DNA from: DASSTY01 sp035760645
GTDB lineage: Bacteria; Gemmatimonadota; Gemmatimonadetes; Gemmatimonadales; GWC2-71-9
Length of the DNA: 64,000 nucleotides
Direction of reading: 5' to 3'
Assembly: GCA_035760645.1 (NCBI GenBank)
Contig: DASTSO010000024.1
Location: forward strand, 1-64,000
The translations under genes were made by a program, and so were the position numbers. Position 1 is the first letter of the stretch, and each line of letters opens with the position of its first letter. The notes beneath the pieces were generated by a model that did not search any database, was not told the DNA's origin, and saw only the letters and a list, made by a program, of their open reading frames with translations. Shown piece after piece: positions 1-9,699 of this stretch.

Positions 1-32
1 CCGCCCGCCCGCGGGCGCCGGCGACCTTCCCG

Positions 33-1640
33 ATGGCTCCCTGCCGCACGCCCTTCCGTCCCCACGCTTCGCGTCCCCGCCGGGCCGGCGGGCGGTCGGC
101 CGCGCTGCTCGTCGCGCTGGTGGCCGCGAGCGCGTGCCGCGGCAGCTTCCCTTCGCAGCCGGCCGACTCGCCGACCGTGCGCGTGGGCAACCCGGTCCCG
201 ATCTCGAGCTTCGAGCCGCGGCGCGCCTTCCTCAGCGAGAACACCCGGTTCGCGAACCTCGTCTACGAGGGGCTCACGATGGTGGACGCCGAGGGCCGGA
301 CCGTCCCGGCGCTCGCGGACCGCTGGACCGTCTCGCCGGATGGCCGCGTCTACCGCTTCCATCTGCGCCCGGGAGCGGTCTTCCACGACGGCACCCCGGT
401 CACCGCCGCGGACGTCGAGCGCTCCTGGCTCGCGGCGCTCCGCACCTCGGCGGCGGAGGCGCCCTACATGCTCGACCCGATCGAGGGCGCGGACGAGGTC
501 GCCGCGGGGCGCGCCGAGCGGCTGCGCGGGCTCACCGTCGTGGGCGACAGCCTGGTGGAGCTGCGCATCGAGCGACCGCTCGCGCTCCTGCCCACGCTTC
601 TGTCGCTGCCGCAGGCGGCGATCGTGGCGCGGGCGAACGGTCCCGCGCGCCCGGTCGGCACCGGGCCCTGGCGCTGGGTCCGCGGCCAGCCGCGCACGGG
701 TGAGGAGATCTGGCTCGCCCGCCACGAGGGCTACTGGGGGCCGCGGCCGCAGCTCGACTCGGTCGTCATCCGCACCGTCCCGGACAGTCTGCAGCTCGAG
801 GCCTTCGAGCGCCGCTGGATCGACTTCACCAATCTCGTCGCCGCGGAGGCGCGCACCCAGCTCTCGAGCGAGTCGCGCGTCGGCTTCATGGAGGCGCCGA
901 GCACGGGGATCTTCCGCCTCACGATCAACACGGCCGACCCGCGCTTCCGGGATCCCCGCGTGCGGCGGGCCTTCAGCCACGCGATCGACGTCGCGAAGCT
1001 GGCCCGGACCTTCCCCGCCTCGAGCGGCGCCATCGCCGCCGGCGCGCTCCCGCCGGGCTTCGCCGGCGCCGATCCCGCGCGCAAGGCGTACGCCTACGAC
1101 CCGGCGCTCGCGCGGCGGCTGCTCGAGGAGGCGCACTTCCCCTTCCGCTGGCCGGTCCGCTTCTGGGCGCCCGCCGCGAACCAGGGCGAGTTCCCGCCCG
1201 AGCTCGCGCCGCTGATCCGCGACTACCTCGAGGCGGTGGGCCTCAAGGTCGAGCTGCATCAGGACTCGACCGCGTGGGACATGATGGCCGCGAACCGCGC
1301 CGACCTCGTCCTCGAGTCGTGGTACGCCGACTACGCCGACGCCGACGCGTTCCTCTACCCGCTCTTCCATTCCCGCACCGCCGGCGCCGCCGGCAACTCC
1401 GGCCGCTACGCCGACCGCGAGACCGATCGCTGGATCGACAGCTCGCGCGCGTCGCAGGATTCGGCCCGCCGCGCCGAGTTCCTGCGCCGCGCCGACCGGC
1501 GCGTCTTCGACCAGGCGGCGAACGTCTTCCTGTGGTTCACCAAGATGCCGACCGCCTACTCGCTGCGGCTCGACGGCTGGACGCCGACGAGCTACACGGC
1601 GCGGTACCAGGAGCTGCGGCTCGCGGACGATCGCCCCTGA
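33..1640 (+). CDS. Extracellular solute-binding lipoprotein, family 5 (oligopeptide/dipeptide type)
   Basis: Predicted periplasmic or surface lipoprotein that would bind peptides or similar solutes for an ABC importer. The N-terminus is Arg-rich, followed by a hydrophobic stretch and a lipobox ending in Cys35 (ASAC). The mature part has the family hallmarks: an early 'NLVYEGL' segment, 'LADRWTVSPDGRVYRFHLRPG' type wording near residues 95-115, and 'DGTPVTAADVERSW' after it. Its 535 residues fit the family. No permease or ATPase gene is adjacent, so the partner is unknown. No ribosome binding site is visible before the ATG, and the reading frame stays open to the window edge, so the true start could lie upstream. 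The family is clear; the substrate is not. Confidence 0.88.
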   Translation: MAPCRTPFRPHASRPRRAGGRSAALLVALVAASACRGSFPSQPADSPTVRVGNPVPISSFEPRRAFLSENTRFANLVYEGLTMVDAEGRTVPALADRWTVSPDGRVYRFHLRPGAVFHDGTPVTAADVERSWLAALRTSAAEAPYMLDPIEGADEVAAGRAERLRGLTVVGDSLVELRIERPLALLPTLLSLPQAAIVARANGPARPVGTGPWRWVRGQPRTGEEIWLARHEGYWGPRPQLDSVVIRTVPDSLQLEAFERRWIDFTNLVAAEARTQLSSESRVGFMEAPSTGIFRLTINTADPRFRDPRVRRAFSHAIDVAKLARTFPASSGAIAAGALPPGFAGADPARKAYAYDPALARRLLEEAHFPFRWPVRFWAPAANQGEFPPELAPLIRDYLEAVGLKVELHQDSTAWDMMAANRADLVLESWYADYADADAFLYPLFHSRTAGAAGNSGRYADRETDRWIDSSRASQDSARRAEFLRRADRRVFDQAANVFLWFTKMPTAYSLRLDGWTPTSYTARYQELRLADDRP

Positions 1641-1699
1641 CGGCGCCGCGGGGCGCGCGACCTCGCGCCCGCTCGCGCCCGCGCGACCTTCCGACGCAC

Positions 1700-1734
1700 G
1701 AACGCCGCCCTCCGCGTGGTGGAGGGCGGCGTTC
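1700..1734. terminator. Perfect 14-bp hairpin, probable bidirectional terminator
   Basis: Arms 1700-1713 and 1721-1734 are exact reverse complements around a 7-base loop. It sits between the converging ends of the solute-binding protein gene and the tRNA gene. Neither side has a T-tract, so intrinsic termination is an inference from position and stem strength. Confidence 0.5.
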
Positions 1735-1738
1735 GCAT

Positions 1739-1774
1739 CCGGGCTCGCGCCCCGGCTCGCGCCCCGGCTCGCGC
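1739..1774. repeat. Three tandem 12-base GC-rich units
   Basis: Three near-identical copies of a 12-base unit (cccggctcgcgc, the first copy differing by one base) lie between the 1700-1734 hairpin and the 3' end of the tRNA gene. No coding role is apparent. Confidence 0.6.
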
Positions 1775-1788
1775 CGGGCAACCGACAG

Positions 1789-1862
1789 TGGGCCCTCTGG
1801 GATTTGAACCCAGACACTCCCGATTATGAGTCGGGTGCTCTAACCACTTGAGCTAAGGGCCC
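1789..1862 (-). tRNA. tRNA with anticodon CAT, probably tRNA-Ile2
   Basis: A 74-nt cloverleaf reads on the minus strand: acceptor GGGCCCT pairing with AGGGCCC, discriminator A, a D-arm beginning TAGCTCA, anticodon stem CCCGA/TCGGG with loop CTCATAA, and a normal GTTCAAATC T-loop. The anticodon CAT allows elongator Met or Ile2. The C-rich acceptor (C4-G69, C5-G68) and the overall likeness to E. coli ileX favour Ile2, whose C34 would be changed to lysidine by TilS. That assignment is inferred. The 3' CCA is not encoded, which fits the presence of a cca gene at 37.3-38.5 kb. Confidence 0.9.
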
Positions 1863-1939
1863 GGACCCCGGGAAAGGTCGTGCCCCCGGCGCCCGCCGAC
1901 AAGAGCGCGGCCCCGGCGCGCGCGCCGCCGCCCGCCGGG

Positions 1940-3025
1940 TCAGCGCGCGGCGCTCCGCTCGGCCAGCAGCCGCTCGTAGAGCGCGAGATGGTCGGTGGCC
2001 ATCCGCTCGCGGGTGAACCGCTCGGCGACGCGGGCACGCCCCGCGCGGCCCAGCCGCTCGCGCAGCCCGGGATCGTGCGCGAGCCGGTCGAGCGCGTCGG
2101 CGAGCGCGCGCACGTCGCGCAGCGGCACCTCGAGCCCCGTCTCCCCCGGCACGTTGACCTCACGCACCGCGCTCGGCACGGCGGTGGTGATCACCGGCCG
2201 CCCCGCCGCCATCGCCTCGAGCACGACGAGGCCGAACATCTCCTCGACCGTCACCGACGGGAGCACGAGGAAGTCGGCGTCCGCCATGCGGCGCGGCAGA
2301 TCCTCGTCGGGGTACTCGCCGTACCAGCGCACCCGGTCCTGCACCGCCAGCGCGCTCGCGAGCGTGCGGAGCCGCGGCCCCTCGGGCCCGGTGCCGACGA
2401 TGTCGAGCCGCAGGTCCGGCACCAGCTCGAGCGCGCGCAGCAGGATGTCCACGCCCTTGAAGCCCACCAGCCGCCCGATGAAGAGCGCGCGGGGCGGCGC
2501 GCCCGGCGGCGGCGGGGGCACCACGCCCCAGCGCCGCTCGTCGATGCCGAAGGGGATGACCTCGACCTTGCCCTCGTGCCCGCGCAGCTCGCGCGAGAGG
2601 GCGAGGTGCGCGCGGCTCGGCACCACGATCGCCTTCGCCTGCCGCAGCACCGCCCGGGCGATCGCCGCGTAGGCCGCGCGCTTGGCGTCGGCGTGCTGCG
2701 TGACGACGACCGGCGTGCGCCCCGCGCGCAGCAGCACGGCGAGATCGGCGAGGTTGTGCGGGTGATGGACGTGGATGATGTCGGCGCGCTTCCACGCGGC
2801 GGCGATGTAGCCGGGCGCGATCTCCTGCGAGCCCAGCGCACCGAGCGAGAAGGCGCGCGTCACCGAGGAGCCCTGGCCCCTGGGCCGCGTGCCGCGCAGG
2901 CGCTGCACCGCCAGGACCTCGACGCGGTGACCGAGGCCGGCCGCGCCCTCGGCGAGGTCCTGCACGACGCGCTCCATGCCGCCCGAATGGGGCCAGTAGT
3001 ACTTCGCCAGGTGCAGGATCCGCAT
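1940..3025 (-). CDS. Glycosyltransferase family 4 (GT-B fold)
   Basis: Cytoplasmic or membrane-associated enzyme that would transfer a sugar from a nucleotide donor to a growing polysaccharide or glycolipid. The 361-residue protein begins MRILHLAKYYWPHSGGMERV, a typical N-terminus for this family with a glycine-rich acceptor loop. The C-terminal half has 'FIGRLVGFKGVDILL' and the EX7E motif in 'EMFGLVVLEAMAAG', the donor-binding signature. It is divergent from the 2-epimerase gene, with 147 bases between the starts containing a 12-bp inverted repeat. The ATG at 3025 is chosen because homology begins there. Donor and acceptor are unknown; membership of the polysaccharide locus is inferred from position. 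Confidence 0.88.
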   Translation of the reverse strand: MRILHLAKYYWPHSGGMERVVQDLAEGAAGLGHRVEVLAVQRLRGTRPRGQGSSVTRAFSLGALGSQEIAPGYIAAAWKRADIIHVHHPHNLADLAVLLRAGRTPVVVTQHADAKRAAYAAIARAVLRQAKAIVVPSRAHLALSRELRGHEGKVEVIPFGIDERRWGVVPPPPPGAPPRALFIGRLVGFKGVDILLRALELVPDLRLDIVGTGPEGPRLRTLASALAVQDRVRWYGEYPDEDLPRRMADADFLVLPSVTVEEMFGLVVLEAMAAGRPVITTAVPSAVREVNVPGETGLEVPLRDVRALADALDRLAHDPGLRERLGRAGRARVAERFTRERMATDHLALYERLLAERSAAR

Positions 3026-3036
3026 CGTGTGAACCT

Positions 3037-3079
3037 CGCCCGCCCGGGCGCACCGTGTCAACATCGCCCCGGGCGGGCG
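3037..3079. repeat. 12-bp perfect inverted repeat in a divergent intergenic region
   Basis: Arms 3037-3048 (cgcccgcccggg) and 3068-3079 are exact reverse complements, separated by 19 bases. The element starts 12 bases upstream of the leftward glycosyltransferase start and about 95 bases before the rightward epimerase start. It could be an operator or a leader hairpin; the extreme GC content also makes chance palindromes more likely. Confidence 0.5.
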
Positions 3080-3172
3080 CGCCGCCGCTCGCGCCACTTG
3101 GAGTGGAGCGTACGCGGGGCCATCTTTCCGCGCGCCGGCGCCGCCGGCTCGTATCCCCATCGGAGCACCGCC

Positions 3173-4303
3173 ATGGCCGCGACCGCCGCTGCGACCACCG
3201 ACATCGCTCTCTGCTACGGCACCCGCCCGCAGGTCATCAAGGCGAGCCGGCTCCGCGCCGCCCTGGGGCGCCGGCACCGGGTGCTCGCCGTGGACACCGG
3301 GCAGCACTACGACTACGCGCTCAACGCCCTGCTCTACGAGCAACTCGGGGTCGCCGCGCCGGACGTGTGCCTCGAGGTCGGCTCCGCGGGACACGCCGAG
3401 CAGACGGCGCTCGTGCTCGCACGCATCGAGCCGCTGCTGCGGGAGCGCGCGCCGCGCGCCGTCGTCGTCATCGGCGATACGAACTCGACCCTGGGCTGCG
3501 CGCTCGCCGCAGTGAAGCTGCGCATCCCGGTCGTGCACGTCGAGGCCGGGCTCCGCGCGGACGACGCGCTCATGGCGGAGGAGATCAACCGTCGGGCGGT
3601 GGACGCCGTCGCGCAGCTGCTGTGTGCGCCGTCGGCGCGCGCCGCGGAGCGCCTCGCCCAGGAGGGCGCGGCCGCGCGCACGCTCCTCACCGGCGACGTC
3701 GCCCGCGACGTGCTCTGCGGGCAGCTCGCGAGCCTGCCCGATCCCGCCACCGCGCTCCCCGCCGGCATCACGGCGCCCTACATCTTCGCGACGCTGCACC
3801 GCGCCGAGCTCACCGACCAGCCCGAGCGCCTCGCCGCCGCCCTCGCGGCGCTCGCCGCGCTCGAGCTGCCCGTGGTCCTCGCCACCCATCCGCGCACGCG
3901 CGCGGTGCTCGAGCGCAGCGGGCTCGGCGTGCCGGCCGACGCCGCCGGCCGGCTCGAGCTCGTGCCCGCGGTGGGCTACCGCGAGAGTCTCGCCCTCACC
4001 CGCGGCGCCGCCGTCGTCGTCACCGACTCGGGCGGCGTGCAGCGCGAGGCCTACTGGCTCGGCACGCCCTGCGTCACCCTGCGGGGCGAGACCGAGTGGG
4101 GCGAGACCGTCGCGCTCGGGGCCAACCGCCTCGTCGCCCCCGTGGCCGATGCCGAGGCGCTGCGCGGGGCCCTCGGCGCGGCGGTGCGCGAGCAGCGCGC
4201 GCGCTCGGCCGACGGCGCGGGCTGGGAGCGCGATGCCTACGGCACCGGCGACGCCGCCGAGCGGATCGCCGCGGCGACCGCCGCGCTCCTCGCCGCGCAC
4301 TGA
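3173..4303 (+). CDS. Non-hydrolysing UDP-N-acetylglucosamine 2-epimerase family (WecB/WbpI type)
   Basis: Would invert C2 of a UDP-HexNAc sugar in the cytoplasm, for example giving UDP-ManNAc for the polysaccharide made by this locus. The 376 residues carry the family motifs in order: GTRPQVIK (16-23), GDTNST, VEAGLR, an EEINRR segment, 'HRAE' and 'TDSGGVQ'. The fifth residue of the first motif is Gln where classical WecB has Glu, and the C-terminal 'GETEWGETV' resembles WbpI-like enzymes acting on UDP-2,3-diacetamido-glucuronic acid. The substrate is therefore open. The ATG at 3173 begins 12 codons before the first beta strand. It is first in the rightward arm; the next gene follows after 23 bases. 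Confidence 0.85.
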   Translation: MAATAAATTDIALCYGTRPQVIKASRLRAALGRRHRVLAVDTGQHYDYALNALLYEQLGVAAPDVCLEVGSAGHAEQTALVLARIEPLLRERAPRAVVVIGDTNSTLGCALAAVKLRIPVVHVEAGLRADDALMAEEINRRAVDAVAQLLCAPSARAAERLAQEGAAARTLLTGDVARDVLCGQLASLPDPATALPAGITAPYIFATLHRAELTDQPERLAAALAALAALELPVVLATHPRTRAVLERSGLGVPADAAGRLELVPAVGYRESLALTRGAAVVVTDSGGVQREAYWLGTPCVTLRGETEWGETVALGANRLVAPVADAEALRGALGAAVREQRARSADGAGWERDAYGTGDAAERIAAATAALLAAH

Positions 4304-4326
4304 TCCGGCCCCGCGCTCCGCGACGC

Positions 4327-5430
4327 ATGCGTGCCGCCATCCTGTGCACCCAGTACGCCGACCCCGGCCACCGCGGCAAGCTCCGCGCGCTCACCGGCCT
4401 GGGCGTGCACGTCGCGGCGCTCGTCCCCGAGCGCTGGACGCCGCCCTTCGCAGCGCGCCCGATCGCCACGAGCCATGGCACCGACGGCGGCGTCGAGGTG
4501 ATGCCGGTGCCCACCCGGAGCACGGGCCTCGAGACCCGGTGGGACCTGCGCAAGGTGCGCCGCGTGCTCACCGAGCAACGCCCCGACGTCCTCCAGCTCG
4601 AGGCGGAGCCGTGGACCGAGGCGGCGGCCGACATCGTCGCCCTGGCGCGCCGGCTGTCGATCCCCGTCGTGCTCGTCACCCTCGACGCGCTCCCGCGCCG
4701 GCTCGGCTGGCGCGCGGCACGGCGGCGCCGGCGCGTCCTTCGGGCGGTCCAGGGCGTCATCGCCGGCACCGCGCTCGCCGCCGAGCTCGTCACGGAGCTT
4801 CGGCCCGAGGTGCCGCTCACCATTCTGCCGCAACTCGGCGTGCAGCCCGCCGCCGAGCCGCAGCCGCTCCTCCGCGGCGACGACTTCGTCATCGGCTTCA
4901 TCGGGCGGCTCGTGCCCGAGCGCGGGCTCGACCTGCTCCTGCGCGCCGCCGCCCGGCTGCCGGGCCCGTGGTCCATCGTCGTGGCCGGGAGCGGCCCCGC
5001 GCAGGAGCCGCTCGAGGAGCTGGCCGAGCGCCTCGGCATCGCCGGACGCGTCACGTGGCGGGGGGCGCTGCGGCGCGCGGAGCTCGCCGAGGTCTGGCCC
5101 GAGCTCGATTGCCTCGTCCTGCCGGCGCGGACCACCCCGGACTGGGTGGAGACGAGTCCGCAGGCCGTCGTCGAGGCGCTGGGCCGCGGCGTGCCCGTGG
5201 TCGTGAGCGCCTCGGGCGCGCTCCCCGAGACCGTGGGCCCGGGCGGGTTCGTCGTGCCCGAGGAGAACGCCACGGCGCTCACCGACACGCTGCTCCTCCT
5301 GCGCGACTCCCCCGACGAGGCGGGCCGGCGCGCGGCCATCGGCCGCCAGCGGGTCCTCGCGCACTTCGCCCACGACGCGGTGGCGCGTCAGACCCTGGAG
5401 TTCTGGGGCCGAATCCGCGCAACGCCTTGA
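4327..5430 (+). CDS. Glycosyltransferase family 4 (GT-B fold)
   Basis: Probable sugar transferase of the polysaccharide assembly line, 367 residues. It starts MRAAILCTQYADPGHRGK, has a mid-protein 'VIGFIGRLVPERGLDLLLRA' donor-domain entry and a C-terminal 'WVETSPQAVVEALGRGVPVV' with paired acidic residues spaced as in EX7E. The N-terminal acceptor domain is less typical, so acceptor identity cannot be guessed. It is 23 bases after the 2-epimerase gene and 34 bases before the export-protein gene. A promoter-like sequence overlaps its 3' end and probably serves the next gene. Confidence 0.85.
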   Translation: MRAAILCTQYADPGHRGKLRALTGLGVHVAALVPERWTPPFAARPIATSHGTDGGVEVMPVPTRSTGLETRWDLRKVRRVLTEQRPDVLQLEAEPWTEAAADIVALARRLSIPVVLVTLDALPRRLGWRAARRRRRVLRAVQGVIAGTALAAELVTELRPEVPLTILPQLGVQPAAEPQPLLRGDDFVIGFIGRLVPERGLDLLLRAAARLPGPWSIVVAGSGPAQEPLEELAERLGIAGRVTWRGALRRAELAEVWPELDCLVLPARTTPDWVETSPQAVVEALGRGVPVVVSASGALPETVGPGGFVVPEENATALTDTLLLLRDSPDEAGRRAAIGRQRVLAHFAHDAVARQTLEFWGRIRATP

Positions 5431-5453
5431 CTTCCCGCGACTTACGGTAAGAT
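5427..5453 (+). promoter_or_regulatory. Candidate sigma-70-type promoter for the export/rhamnose operon
   Basis: TTGACT (5427-5432) and TAAGAT (5448-5453) are separated by 15 bases, slightly short. The predicted transcript would start only a few bases before the ATG at 5465, so the mRNA could be nearly leaderless; no clear Shine-Dalgarno sequence is present. Support is by consensus match only. Confidence 0.35.
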
Positions 5454-5464
5454 TCTCTCGCACC

Positions 5465-8263
5465 ATGCCAACCCTTGACCGACTTTGCGCGAGGGCGGCC
5501 CGTCTGCGGGCGCTCGTGCCGGGCCTCGGCCGCGCCCTCGCGGCCGCCTTCGTGCTGTTCCTCGCGCAGGCCGGGATGGCCGCCGCGCAGGTGCCGGGAC
5601 TGCCGCCGGGCGTCACGCCCCAGGATCTGATGCGGCGCCCGGATCTCGTGCAGCAGCTCCGGCAACAGCTGCAGAGCTCCGGCCTGACGCCCGACCAGGT
5701 ACGCGCGCGGCTCCGCGCGGCGGGTTACCCCGAGAGCCTCCTCGACGCCTACCTCCCCGGCGCGGACTCCACCCGGGCCGCGCGGCCGGCGCCGCGCACG
5801 ATCGACGCGATGCGCGCGCTCGGGCTCCTGAGCCCCGAGCAGGCCGACTCGCTGCAGACGAGCGACTCCCTCGCCACGGTCTCCGATTCGCTGCGCCGCA
5901 TCGCCGACTCGCTCCGGCTGCGGCGCGCCGACTCGCTGCGCGCCGACTCGCTCGCCGACTCGCTCGCCGCGCGCGGCCAGCTCAAGCTCTTCGGCCTGGA
6001 GGTCTTCCGCCGCACCTCCACGCGCTTCCAGGCCGCCCAGGCGGGACCGGTGGACGAGAACTACCGCCTCGGCCCCGGCGACGTGCTGGTCCTCATCCTC
6101 ACCGGCGACGTCGAGTCCACGCAGCAGCTCGAGGTCACGCGCGAGGGCTTCGTCGTCATTCCGCAGGTCGGTCAGGTCTACGTCGCCAACCTGACGCTGG
6201 CGCAGCTGCGCGACGTCCTCTACACCCGCCTCGGACGGGCCTACTCGGGGGTGCGCCGCGGACCGGGCGCGCGGACCCAGTTCGCGGTCACCGTCGCGCG
6301 GCTGCGCAACATCCAGGTCTTCGTCACCGGGGACGTCGTGCGGCCCGGCTCGTACCAGATCTCGGCGGCGGGCACCGTGCTCACCGCCCTCTACGCCGCG
6401 GGCGGCCCGACGGCGAACGGCAGCTTCCGGCGCGTGCTCGTGCAGCGCGGCGGCCGGACGGTCGACTCGCTCGACGTCTACGACTATCTCCTCCGGGGGG
6501 ACAACGGGGGCGACGCGCGGCTCCAGACCGGCGACGTCGTCTTCGTCCCGGTGCACGGCGCCTTCGTCAAGGCGGCGGGCGAGATCGCGCGGCCCGCGAT
6601 CTACGAGCTCAAGCCCGACGAGACGCTGGGCGATCTCATCCGCTTCGGCGGCGGCTTCGCGCCGACGGCCTACCAGGCGCGCGCGCAGATCCACCGCATC
6701 CTGCCCGCCTCCTCGCGCGCGGCCGGGGGGGCATCGCGCGTCGTGGTGGACGTGGGCGCCGACCAGTTCGCCGGCGGCGCGGCGCCGCCGGTGCCGCTCG
6801 TCCCCGGCGACTCGGTGACGATCTTCCCCGTCGCCGACCGCGTCACGGCGTTCGTGCGGGTGCGCGGCAACGTGTGGATCGAGGGCCCGGTGGGGTTCCA
6901 CCCCGGCATGACGCTGAGCGAGGCGATCCGCCTCGCGGGCGGCCCCAAGCCGGACGTCTACCTCGACCGGATCCTCGTCACGCGCACCCACGCGGACTCC
7001 TCGCGCGAGCAGCTCCGCTCGGCCTTCGCCGACTCCACCGGCCGGGTGGTGAGCGACCTCACGCTGAGCGACCAGGACCTCATCGAGGTCTTCCCGCGCT
7101 CGGCCTTCCTGCCCCAGGTCTACGTCACGGTGACCGGCGCGGTGAACCGCTCGGGGCGCATCCCCTATCGCGAGGGGATGACGCTGCGCGACGCCGTGCT
7201 GATCGCCGGCGGGTTGGACGAGGGAGCGGACCTGCGCGAGGCGGAGATCGCCCGCATCGCCGAGCGCCGGACGTCGAGCGCGCTCGCCGAGACGGTGCGC
7301 GTCCCGCTCGACTCGACCTACCTCTTCGACCGCTTCCGGCGCGCCGGCTACCAGGGCGCACCCGGCTACCCGGCGCCCGCGAGCGGGGCGCCCGAGGTCG
7401 CGCTGCGGCCCTACGACAACGTGCTGATCCTGCGCCAGCCGGGGTGGGACGTGCAGCGGCTGGTCTACCTCACGGGCCAGGTGAAGCACCCGGGCCGCTA
7501 CGCGCTCCGCTCGAAGACCGAGCGGCTCAGCGACCTCGTCGAGCGCGCGGGCGGGCTCACCGACGAGGCCTACGCGGCGGGCGTCGAGTTCTTCCGCATC
7601 GACCGCTTCCAGCGCGAGCGCGCGGCGCGACGCGAGGTCGAGGAGCGCCATCGCCAGGAGCAGCTGAACGGCCGCGGCGCGGGCACCATGGCCGAGGCGG
7701 GTCGCGGCGCCACCGCCCCCGGCGGCGCCACCGGGCGGGCGCTGCCGCTCGTCGCCAGCGGCACGACGCGCACGCCGCCCACGCCACAGCTCCCGGTGCA
7801 GGAAGACGTTCCGGCCTACCTCCGCGGACGCGTGGGCGTCGATCTGGTGCGGGCGATGCGCAAGAAAGGCTCGCCCGACGACCTCATCCTCGTCGGCGGC
7901 GACTCGATCAACGTGCCCGAGTTCGACCCGATCGTGACCGTCACCGGCGCGGTGAACTCGCCGGGCCAGGTCGCCTACGAGCCGGGCCGCAACCTCGACT
8001 GGTACGTCCGCGCCGCGGGCGGCTACGGCGCGCGCAGCGACGACGGACGGGCCTACGTGACCCAGCCGAACGGCAAGAAGGACGGGGTCAAGCGCCGGTT
8101 CCTGGCCGACTACGTCCCCAAGCCGGGGCCGGGCGCGCTGGTCTACGTGCCCGAGAAGGACCTCGCGGTGCCGAAGCAGCCCAGCCAGCTGCCGGCGATC
8201 CTCTCGACGGTCGTCGGGGCGATCACCGGACTCGTCACCACGATCGTGGTGCTGACGCGATGA
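5465..8263 (+). CDS. Polysaccharide export outer-membrane protein with multiple SLBB domains (Wza-like)
   Basis: Would form or contribute to the outer-membrane export channel of a Wzx/Wzy system. The 932 residues comprise a signal peptide (1-42, ending AAAQ), a region with seven DSL repeats (about 126-168), the polysaccharide export domain entered at '[13 protein letters not shown]' (about 197-285), then six SLBB-type repeats near residues 285, 368, 464, 552, 667 and 824, each with a 'G.V..PG...' pattern. A hydrophobic segment (about 908-931) forms the C-terminus. It is much longer than E. coli Wza (about 380 residues) and I see no lipobox. The stop overlaps the rfbA start (ATGA), so the two are probably translationally coupled. 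Confidence 0.9.
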   Translation: MPTLDRLCARAARLRALVPGLGRALAAAFVLFLAQAGMAAAQVPGLPPGVTPQDLMRRPDLVQQLRQQLQSSGLTPDQVRARLRAAGYPESLLDAYLPGADSTRAARPAPRTIDAMRALGLLSPEQADSLQTSDSLATVSDSLRRIADSLRLRRADSLRADSLADSLAARGQLKLFGLEVFRRTSTRFQAAQAGPVDENYRLGPGDVLVLILTGDVESTQQLEVTREGFVVIPQVGQVYVANLTLAQLRDVLYTRLGRAYSGVRRGPGARTQFAVTVARLRNIQVFVTGDVVRPGSYQISAAGTVLTALYAAGGPTANGSFRRVLVQRGGRTVDSLDVYDYLLRGDNGGDARLQTGDVVFVPVHGAFVKAAGEIARPAIYELKPDETLGDLIRFGGGFAPTAYQARAQIHRILPASSRAAGGASRVVVDVGADQFAGGAAPPVPLVPGDSVTIFPVADRVTAFVRVRGNVWIEGPVGFHPGMTLSEAIRLAGGPKPDVYLDRILVTRTHADSSREQLRSAFADSTGRVVSDLTLSDQDLIEVFPRSAFLPQVYVTVTGAVNRSGRIPYREGMTLRDAVLIAGGLDEGADLREAEIARIAERRTSSALAETVRVPLDSTYLFDRFRRAGYQGAPGYPAPASGAPEVALRPYDNVLILRQPGWDVQRLVYLTGQVKHPGRYALRSKTERLSDLVERAGGLTDEAYAAGVEFFRIDRFQRERAARREVEERHRQEQLNGRGAGTMAEAGRGATAPGGATGRALPLVASGTTRTPPTPQLPVQEDVPAYLRGRVGVDLVRAMRKKGSPDDLILVGGDSINVPEFDPIVTVTGAVNSPGQVAYEPGRNLDWYVRAAGGYGARSDDGRAYVTQPNGKKDGVKRRFLADYVPKPGPGALVYVPEKDLAVPKQPSQLPAILSTVVGAITGLVTTIVVLTR

Positions 8264-9147
8264 CCGCGCGGCGCAAGGGGATCATCCTGGCCGGCGGGAC
8301 CGGCTCCCGGCTGCACCCGCTCACCCTCGCGGTGAGCAAGCAGCTGGTGCCGATCTACGACAAGCCGATGATCTACTACCCGCTCAGCACGCTCATGCTG
8401 GCCGGCGTGCGCGACGTGCTCGTGATCTCCACGCCCGAAGAGCTGCCGCGCTTCCGCCACCTCCTGGGTGACGGCACGGCGCTCGGCATGACGTTCAGCT
8501 ACGCCGAGCAGGCGCGGCCGGAGGGGCTCGCCCAGGCGTTCGTGATCGGCCGGGAGTTCATCGGCGACGACCCCGTGGCGCTGATCCTCGGCGACAACCT
8601 CTTCTACGGGGCCGGGCTCAGCGAGCTCCTCCAGCGGGTCCCCTTCGACCGGCCGGGCGCGACCGTGTTCGCCTACTACGTCAAGGATCCCGAGCGCTAC
8701 GGCGTCGTCGAGTTCGATCGCGCGCGCCGGGTCGTGGGGCTCGAGGAGAAGCCGGCGAAGCCGAAGTCGCACTACGCGGTCCCGGGCCTCTACTTCTACG
8801 ACAACGACGTCGTCACCATCGCCGCGGGACTGCGCCCCTCGGCCCGCGGCGAGCTGGAGATCAACGACGTCAACCTGCACTACCTCCGCCGCGGCGATCT
8901 GCGCGTCGAGGTGCTGGGCCGCGGGATGGCGTGGCTCGACACCGGCACGCACGAGTCGCTGCTGCGCGCGTCGAACTTCATCGAGGCGGTGGAGCAGCGG
9001 CAGGGGCTGAAGATCGGCTGCATCGAGGAGGCCGCGTACCGTATGGGCTTCATCGACCGCGGGCAGCTCGAGCGCCTCGCGGCCCCGCTGGCGAAGAACG
9101 ACTACGGCCAGTACCTCCTCGCCCTCGCGCGAGAGGAGGGTCCGTGA
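8260..9147 (+). CDS. rfbA: Glucose-1-phosphate thymidylyltransferase
   Basis: First enzyme of dTDP-L-rhamnose synthesis: dTTP plus glucose-1-phosphate gives dTDP-glucose and pyrophosphate. The 295-residue length is normal. It has the N-terminal nucleotide loop '[14 protein letters not shown]', then '[19 protein letters not shown]', the metal-binding 'LGDNLFYG', and '[20 protein letters not shown]'. The start overlaps the end of the export gene by four bases, and the end overlaps the rfbC start (GTGA). With rfbC, rfbB and rfbD immediately following, the pathway assignment is firm. Confidence 0.97.
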   Translation: MTARRKGIILAGGTGSRLHPLTLAVSKQLVPIYDKPMIYYPLSTLMLAGVRDVLVISTPEELPRFRHLLGDGTALGMTFSYAEQARPEGLAQAFVIGREFIGDDPVALILGDNLFYGAGLSELLQRVPFDRPGATVFAYYVKDPERYGVVEFDRARRVVGLEEKPAKPKSHYAVPGLYFYDNDVVTIAAGLRPSARGELEINDVNLHYLRRGDLRVEVLGRGMAWLDTGTHESLLRASNFIEAVEQRQGLKIGCIEEAAYRMGFIDRGQLERLAAPLAKNDYGQYLLALAREEGP

Positions 9148-9698
9148 TCGTCCGCGACACGCCGATTGCGGAGGTGCGTGTCGTGGAGCCGCGGGTCTTC
9201 CACGACGCGCGCGGGTTCTTCCTGGAGTCGTTCAACGCCGAGCGGTTCGCGGCGGCGGGACTGCCGACCGACTGGGCCCAGGACAACCACAGCCGCTCGA
9301 CGCGCGACGTGCTGCGGGGGCTGCACTTCCAGCGGTGCCGCCCCCAAGGCAAGCTCGTCCGTGTCGTGCGCGGCGCGATCTGGGACGTCGCCGTGGACAT
9401 CCGGCGCGGCTCGCCGACGTTCGGCCGGTGGGTCGCCGAAATGCTCAGCGACGAGAACCAGCGCATGCTGTGGGTGCCGCCCGGCTTCGCGCACGGCTTC
9501 TGCGTGCTGTCCGACGTCGCCGACGTGACGTACAAGTGCACGGCCCTCTACGAGGCCGAGCACGACCGCGGAGTGCTCTGGTCCGACCCCACGCTCCAGA
9601 TCCCCTGGCCGACCGCCGCGCCGATCCTCTCGGAGAAGGACCGGCACCTCCCTCCGCTCCTCGCCGAGCGCGACGACCTGCCCAGCTACGTGCCGTGA
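9144..9698 (+). CDS. rfbC: dTDP-4-dehydrorhamnose 3,5-epimerase
   Basis: Third step of dTDP-L-rhamnose synthesis: double epimerisation at C3 and C5 of dTDP-4-keto-6-deoxyglucose. The 184-residue cupin has 'FFLESFN', 'QDNHSRS', the catalytic-His segment 'LRGLHFQ', '[16 protein letters not shown]' and '[15 protein letters not shown]'. The GTG at 9144 is chosen because it overlaps the rfbA stop and is preceded by GAGGAGG at 9133-9139. The ATG of rfbB follows the stop after one base. Confidence 0.96.
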   Translation: MIVRDTPIAEVRVVEPRVFHDARGFFLESFNAERFAAAGLPTDWAQDNHSRSTRDVLRGLHFQRCRPQGKLVRVVRGAIWDVAVDIRRGSPTFGRWVAEMLSDENQRMLWVPPGFAHGFCVLSDVADVTYKCTALYEAEHDRGVLWSDPTLQIPWPTAAPILSEKDRHLPPLLAERDDLPSYVP

Positions 9699-9699
9699 G

